Assembly: GCA_001818355.1 (NCBI GenBank)
Contig: MHKJ01000007.1
Location: 10,842 to 19,959, forward strand
Direction of reading: 5' to 3'
Origin: Candidatus Kerfeldbacteria bacterium RIFOXYC2_FULL_38_9
GTDB lineage: Bacteria > Patescibacteriota > Patescibacteriia > UBA9570 > XYC2-FULL-38-9
Length of the DNA: 9,118 bases
The notes under the pieces were generated by a model, which saw only the letters and a program-made list of their open reading frames with translations, was not told where the DNA came from and did not search any database. Each line of letters starts with the position of its first letter. The stretch's first letter is position 1. The position numbers were made by a program, and so were the translations under genes. Below are positions 7,033 to 9,118 of this stretch, piece after piece.

Positions 7033-7599
7033 TTAAATGTCCTCTTCTCCCATCTCCAATTCTTGAAAATCTTCTTCATCAAAAGGCTGGTATTTAATGT
7101 TGCTGATTTTCCAAGGCTTAAAAAATTGCGCCCAAGAAGACCAGGTATTGTCTGTATCTCTCACCAGTTTAATAATAACCGGATCTTCATACTCATCTTT
7201 ACCATCACCGAAAGTAACTGTGACATAGGCTTGATAATGATGGGCAAAATAACGTGGCGTAGGATCAATAATAGTTGTGTCGTTGCCATATTTATTTTTT
7301 TCCGGAACCGTTTGAGAACGCCAAGCTTCATCTTTTTCAATTTTAGAAGAAAGAGAAGCGGAAATCACCCAGTCTTCCACAAACCACTGGACGTTTTCTT
7401 GCTTATTGGCTTGGACTTTACTGCTGACTAAGCTCATGGCTGTTGCTTGATCTTTATTTTGCACGGCTGTTAAAAAAGCGTTTAAAGTTTTTCCCGGGGT
7501 GTTACGCCAAGCCAAAACACCCATGACCAGTCCGGCTAAAATTAAAATACCGGCCACGATAATCGCAATGATAAGAATTTTTTTTGTTGATGGTTTCAT
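7033..7599 (-). CDS. One-pass membrane protein, possibly NTF2/DUF4878-like
   Basis: A 188-residue protein with a basic N-terminus (KPSTKK), one membrane helix at about 8-30 and an extracytoplasmic domain of about 155 residues. The domain opens with TPGKTLNAFLTAVQNKDQATAMSLVSSK (34-61), the helix pattern of NTF2-like or DUF4878-type lipoprotein and membrane domains. Aromatic strands follow (YFAHHYQAYVTVTF, 117-130), then a tryptophan-containing end (WSSWAQFFKPWKI, 153-165) and a highly acidic tail (173-188). No catalytic motif is apparent. It stands where rimM is found in many bacteria (between khpA and trmD) but shows no RimM PRC-barrel features. It has its own promoter and is probably co-transcribed with trmD, 4 nt downstream. 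No Shine-Dalgarno precedes the ATG. Function unknown; the NTF2-like assignment is tentative. Confidence 0.88.
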   Translation of the reverse strand: MKPSTKKILIIAIIVAGILILAGLVMGVLAWRNTPGKTLNAFLTAVQNKDQATAMSLVSSKVQANKQENVQWFVEDWVISASLSSKIEKDEAWRSQTVPEKNKYGNDTTIIDPTPRYFAHHYQAYVTVTFGDGKDEYEDPVIIKLVRDTDNTWSSWAQFFKPWKISNIKYQPFDEEDFQELEMGEEDI

Positions 7600-7623
7600 T
7601 TTGGTAAATTATTTATTTATTAC

Positions 7624-7651
7624 AGTATAGCAAAACCCTTATTTTTATCAA
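7624..7651 (-). promoter_or_regulatory. Promoter of the membrane protein-trmD unit
   Basis: Minus-strand TTGATA (7651-7646), a 16-nt spacer and TATACT (7629-7624) with an extended -10 (TGC before it). The predicted start near 7617 leaves an 18-nt leader without a Shine-Dalgarno. It lies directly after the khpA terminator, so it likely begins a new unit. Confidence 0.7.
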
Positions 7652-7660
7652 TTTTTAACT

Positions 7661-7690
7661 CAAACCAAAAACCTCCTGAGAGGAGGTTTT
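7661..7690 (-). terminator. Terminator after khpA
   Basis: A perfect 10-bp inverted repeat AAAACCTCCT/AGGAGGTTTT (7668-7677 and 7681-7690) with a 3-nt loop. The minus-strand transcript continues as TTTTTGGTTTG. The stop of khpA is 15 bp away. The repeat is symmetric, so weak action on plus-strand transcripts is possible. The Shine-Dalgarno-like AGGAGG in the stem is not followed by a start codon. Confidence 0.8.
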
Positions 7691-7704
7691 GGATTATGGT
7701 TGTT

Positions 7705-8049
7705 TTAGATATCAAGGTTATCGATAGCACTTCCTGAATTAGTAGTCTCAGGAGTTGCTGTTGTTTCCGCAGAGCGTCTGGGCGCTGGGCGATGAGAACC
7801 TTCTGGTTCGTTGATTTTTAAATTCACGCGAGCGTGATTTTTGGCGCCAACCACTCTTAATAAGGTGCGCACGGCTTTAGCCGTTTGACCTTGGCGACCG
7901 ATTACTTGACCGAGATCGCTTTGATCAACATTGAGGGTGATTAACACACCCATCTCGTCGGTTTTGCGTTCTGTCGATACTGCCTCAGGGTTGTCAACAA
8001 GAGCCTTGATGACATACTCGACAAACTCTTGATCGTTAAATACTGCCAT
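7705..8049 (-). CDS. khpA: KH-domain RNA-binding protein KhpA
   Basis: A small cytosolic RNA-binding protein of the KhpA (YlqC/YloQ neighbourhood, UPF0109) family. In other bacteria KhpA pairs with KhpB and affects RNA levels, cell size or division. The 114 residues begin with the family pattern EFVEYVIKALVDNPEAVST (8-26), then one type II KH domain with the RNA-contacting GRQG loop (51-54) followed by the helix TAKAVRTLLRVVGAKNHARV. Family members are usually about 75-85 residues, and the core ends near 82. The extra 30 residues are disordered, rich in Thr, Ser, Ala and Pro with an early basic stretch (RPAPRRS), and end in the acidic IDNLDI. It follows rpsP, as in many bacteria. It has a consensus promoter of its own (8112-8139) and a terminator (7661-7690), so it can be made as a single-gene transcript. 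No Shine-Dalgarno is visible. Confidence 0.95.
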   Translation of the reverse strand: MAVFNDQEFVEYVIKALVDNPEAVSTERKTDEMGVLITLNVDQSDLGQVIGRQGQTAKAVRTLLRVVGAKNHARVNLKINEPEGSHRPAPRRSAETTATPETTNSGSAIDNLDI

Positions 8050-8111
8050 TGCTGTAAAACTTTAATTGTTAATTTACTACTGTCGTTTATTTAAAACAAA
8101 ACAGTAATTTG

Positions 8112-8139
8112 ATTATATCACGGGTATTTTTAGTGTCAA
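8112..8139 (-). promoter_or_regulatory. Consensus promoter of khpA
   Basis: Minus-strand TTGACA (8139-8134) and TATAAT (8117-8112) are both perfect, with a 16-nt spacer and an extended -10 (TGA before TATAAT). It is the best sigma-70-type match in the window. It lies 10 bp after the rpsP stop and predicts a leader of about 56 nt. Confidence 0.88.
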
Positions 8140-8149
8140 CGTGAATGAT

Positions 8150-8506
8150 TTATGTTGTTTTAACTTCTTTAACTTCAGCTTTTTTTGGTTCTTCCGCTTT
8201 TTTTTCTGTTTCTGCTGTTGTTGCTTTTTTCTTGGATTTTACCGAACGTCTTTTGGGCGCAGAAATAACGCCGGTTTCTACCAGCATATTATGCACGGTA
8301 TTAGAAGTTTGAGCACCTACGGAAAGCCAATATTTCACGCGTTCTGCATGAATTTTAAGTTGATCTTTTCTGTCTTTCAACAGAGGGTTGTAGTGACCTA
8401 AAATTTCTTTGGCCGCGGCTTTTGGGGCTTGGGTTTTTTCTTGCACAACCAGACGAAAAGCAGGGCTGTTTTTACGACCAATACGAGCTAAACGAATAAC
8501 TAACAT
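8150..8506 (-). CDS. rpsP: 30S ribosomal protein bS16
   Basis: bS16 binds the 5' and central domains of 16S rRNA and helps small-subunit assembly. The core (residues 1-83) starts MLVIRLARIGRKNSPAFRLVV and has the family elements LGHYNPL (36-42) and ERVKYWLSVGAQTSNTVHNML (55-75). Most bacterial bS16 proteins run about 75-90 residues. Here a further 35 residues form a Lys/Glu/Ala-rich tail (84-118) with short repeats such as KKAEEPKKAEVKEV, probably disordered and perhaps in contact with rRNA. The second position of the core (RIGRKNSPAFR) differs from the usual RHGRKKRPFYR. The ATG at 8506 is the only sensible start and has no Shine-Dalgarno. It follows the smc stop after 74 bp. No convincing promoter is seen there, so transcription may come from smc or from a weak promoter in the gap. 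Confidence 0.96.
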   Translation of the reverse strand: MLVIRLARIGRKNSPAFRLVVQEKTQAPKAAAKEILGHYNPLLKDRKDQLKIHAERVKYWLSVGAQTSNTVHNMLVETGVISAPKRRSVKSKKKATTAETEKKAEEPKKAEVKEVKTT

Positions 8507-8580
8507 GGATTTGATGTTTTAATTTAATAATTTTGAGCACTGGTGATGTATGTCTAACCATAACAAAATCATTTTTTTTG

Positions 8581-9118
8581 TCAATCTGTGACCATTTCTT
8601 CGGCCTCTTTCAATTCCACGCTTAAAATGTGCGATTTTCCCTCGCGTCCCATGGTGACCCCATAAAGAATATCAGCCGCGCGCATGGTAATGCGGTTATG
8701 AGTAATAATAATAATTTGAGTTTTCGTAGCTAGAATTTTAATAATGGCTGATAATTTTTCAGAATTTTCTTCATCCAAAGCCGCTTCTATTTCATCTAAA
8801 AATACAAAAGGCGAAGGATTGTGTGCAATAATCGCGCACAACAAAGCAATGGAAACCATAGACTTTTCTCCTCCGGAAAGAGCGGCCACATTAGTAACTT
8901 TTTTAGTTGGCGGTTGCGCTTGCACCTCAATGCCGGAAATAACTTTCTGTTTTTTCTTTTTTTTGCCAATTAGTTCGCGTTCTTTTTCGTTATGTAAACT
9001 TTCGCCGGAGAGGTCTTGCGGGCTGTCGCTTGGCAGATCATGATCTGCCTCTGTATCTGTGAGCATTTCTAATTGAGCGCGACCGCCGTTAAATAAAATT
9101 TTAAAATATTTTTCAAAA
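8581..9118 (-). CDS. smc: Chromosome partition protein SMC, C-terminal end (cut by window edge)
   Basis: The last 178 residues of the SMC ATPase, which forms a ring with ScpA and ScpB to organise and segregate the chromosome. The frame is open from the right edge, begins FEKYFKILFNGGRAQLE (the usual lead into the C-terminal head), and contains the ABC signature LSGGEKS (8880-8860), Walker B FVFLDEIEAALDE with its catalytic Glu and D-loop, and the switch His in IIIITHNRITM. It ends in VELKEAEEMVTD with a TGA stop, as expected for the family. Between LEML and the SGIEVQAQPPTKK strand there is an insertion of about 40 residues (8937-9058) that runs from acidic to KKKKK-basic, where most SMC proteins have a short turn. 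The coiled coil, hinge and Walker A lie outside the window. The usual neighbours ftsY and ffh do not lie between it and rpsP. Confidence 0.96.
   Translation of the reverse strand, partial: FEKYFKILFNGGRAQLEMLTDTEADHDLPSDSPQDLSGESLHNEKERELIGKKKKKQKVISGIEVQAQPPTKKVTNVAALSGGEKSMVSIALLCAIIAHNPSPFVFLDEIEAALDEENSEKLSAIIKILATKTQIIIITHNRITMRAADILYGVTMGREGKSHILSVELKEAEEMVTD

Noticed and set aside
7029..7082. Longer trmD start at 7082
   Set aside because: The 18 extra residues overlap the upstream gene, have no TrmD homology, and the canonical start YRFDVITIFPE follows the ATG at 7028.
8581..8583. TGA recoded as glycine, as in Gracilibacteria and Absconditabacteria
   Set aside because: The smc frame ends at this TGA exactly where the family ends, and glycine positions in the conserved motifs use GGN codons.

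Overview
The window looks like part of a small, AT-rich genome from the Candidate Phyla Radiation (Patescibacteria), probably a Parcubacteria-like lineage. The best evidence is the 16S rRNA gene. It is short (about 1475 nt), has the 515F-site change typical of these bacteria, matches the EUB338-II rather than the EUB338-I probe sequence, and has two mismatches at the 1492R site. Compact proteins with low-complexity tails and the apparent absence of rimM from the rpsP-trmD block fit this. I cannot name the class or order without a tree. The standard genetic code fits: smc ends on TGA where its family normally ends.

Layout from right to left, which is the direction of transcription for almost everything. 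Positions 9118-8581 hold the C-terminal end of SMC. Next come rpsP (bS16), khpA (KH-domain RNA-binding protein), a one-pass membrane protein of unknown function where rimM often sits, and trmD. This is a reduced form of the common bacterial smc...rpsP-khpA-rimM-trmD neighbourhood. It is divided into units by visible promoters (8112-8139, 7624-7651) and a terminator (7667-7690). A 340-bp gene-free stretch (6041-6380) carries a tandem DnaA-box-like site, a strong rRNA promoter and a structured leader. It is followed by the 16S gene (about 6040-4567), a terminator, a separate tRNA promoter and three tRNA genes (Ile-GAT, Phe-GAA, Pro-TGG). No 23S or 5S gene follows, so the rRNA genes are unlinked here.

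The left 4.1 kb is accessory. A plus-strand gene (3082-4110) encodes a membrane-anchored protein with a possible transglutaminase-like Cys-His-Asp arrangement; it ends 4 nt from the tRNA-Pro 3' end. It diverges from an unrecognised 341-aa soluble protein (2866-1841), and the 215-bp spacer between them carries promoter-like and operator-like sequence. Next are a secreted protein (1735-956) with a binding-module-like domain and a carboxypeptidase-regulatory-like domain, and the first 302 residues of a P-type cation-transporting ATPase that runs off the left edge.

The right half is core translation and chromosome maintenance. The left half is cell-surface and membrane functions. The most unusual parts are the self-contained 16S unit with its regulatory leader and the divergent pair of unassigned genes.
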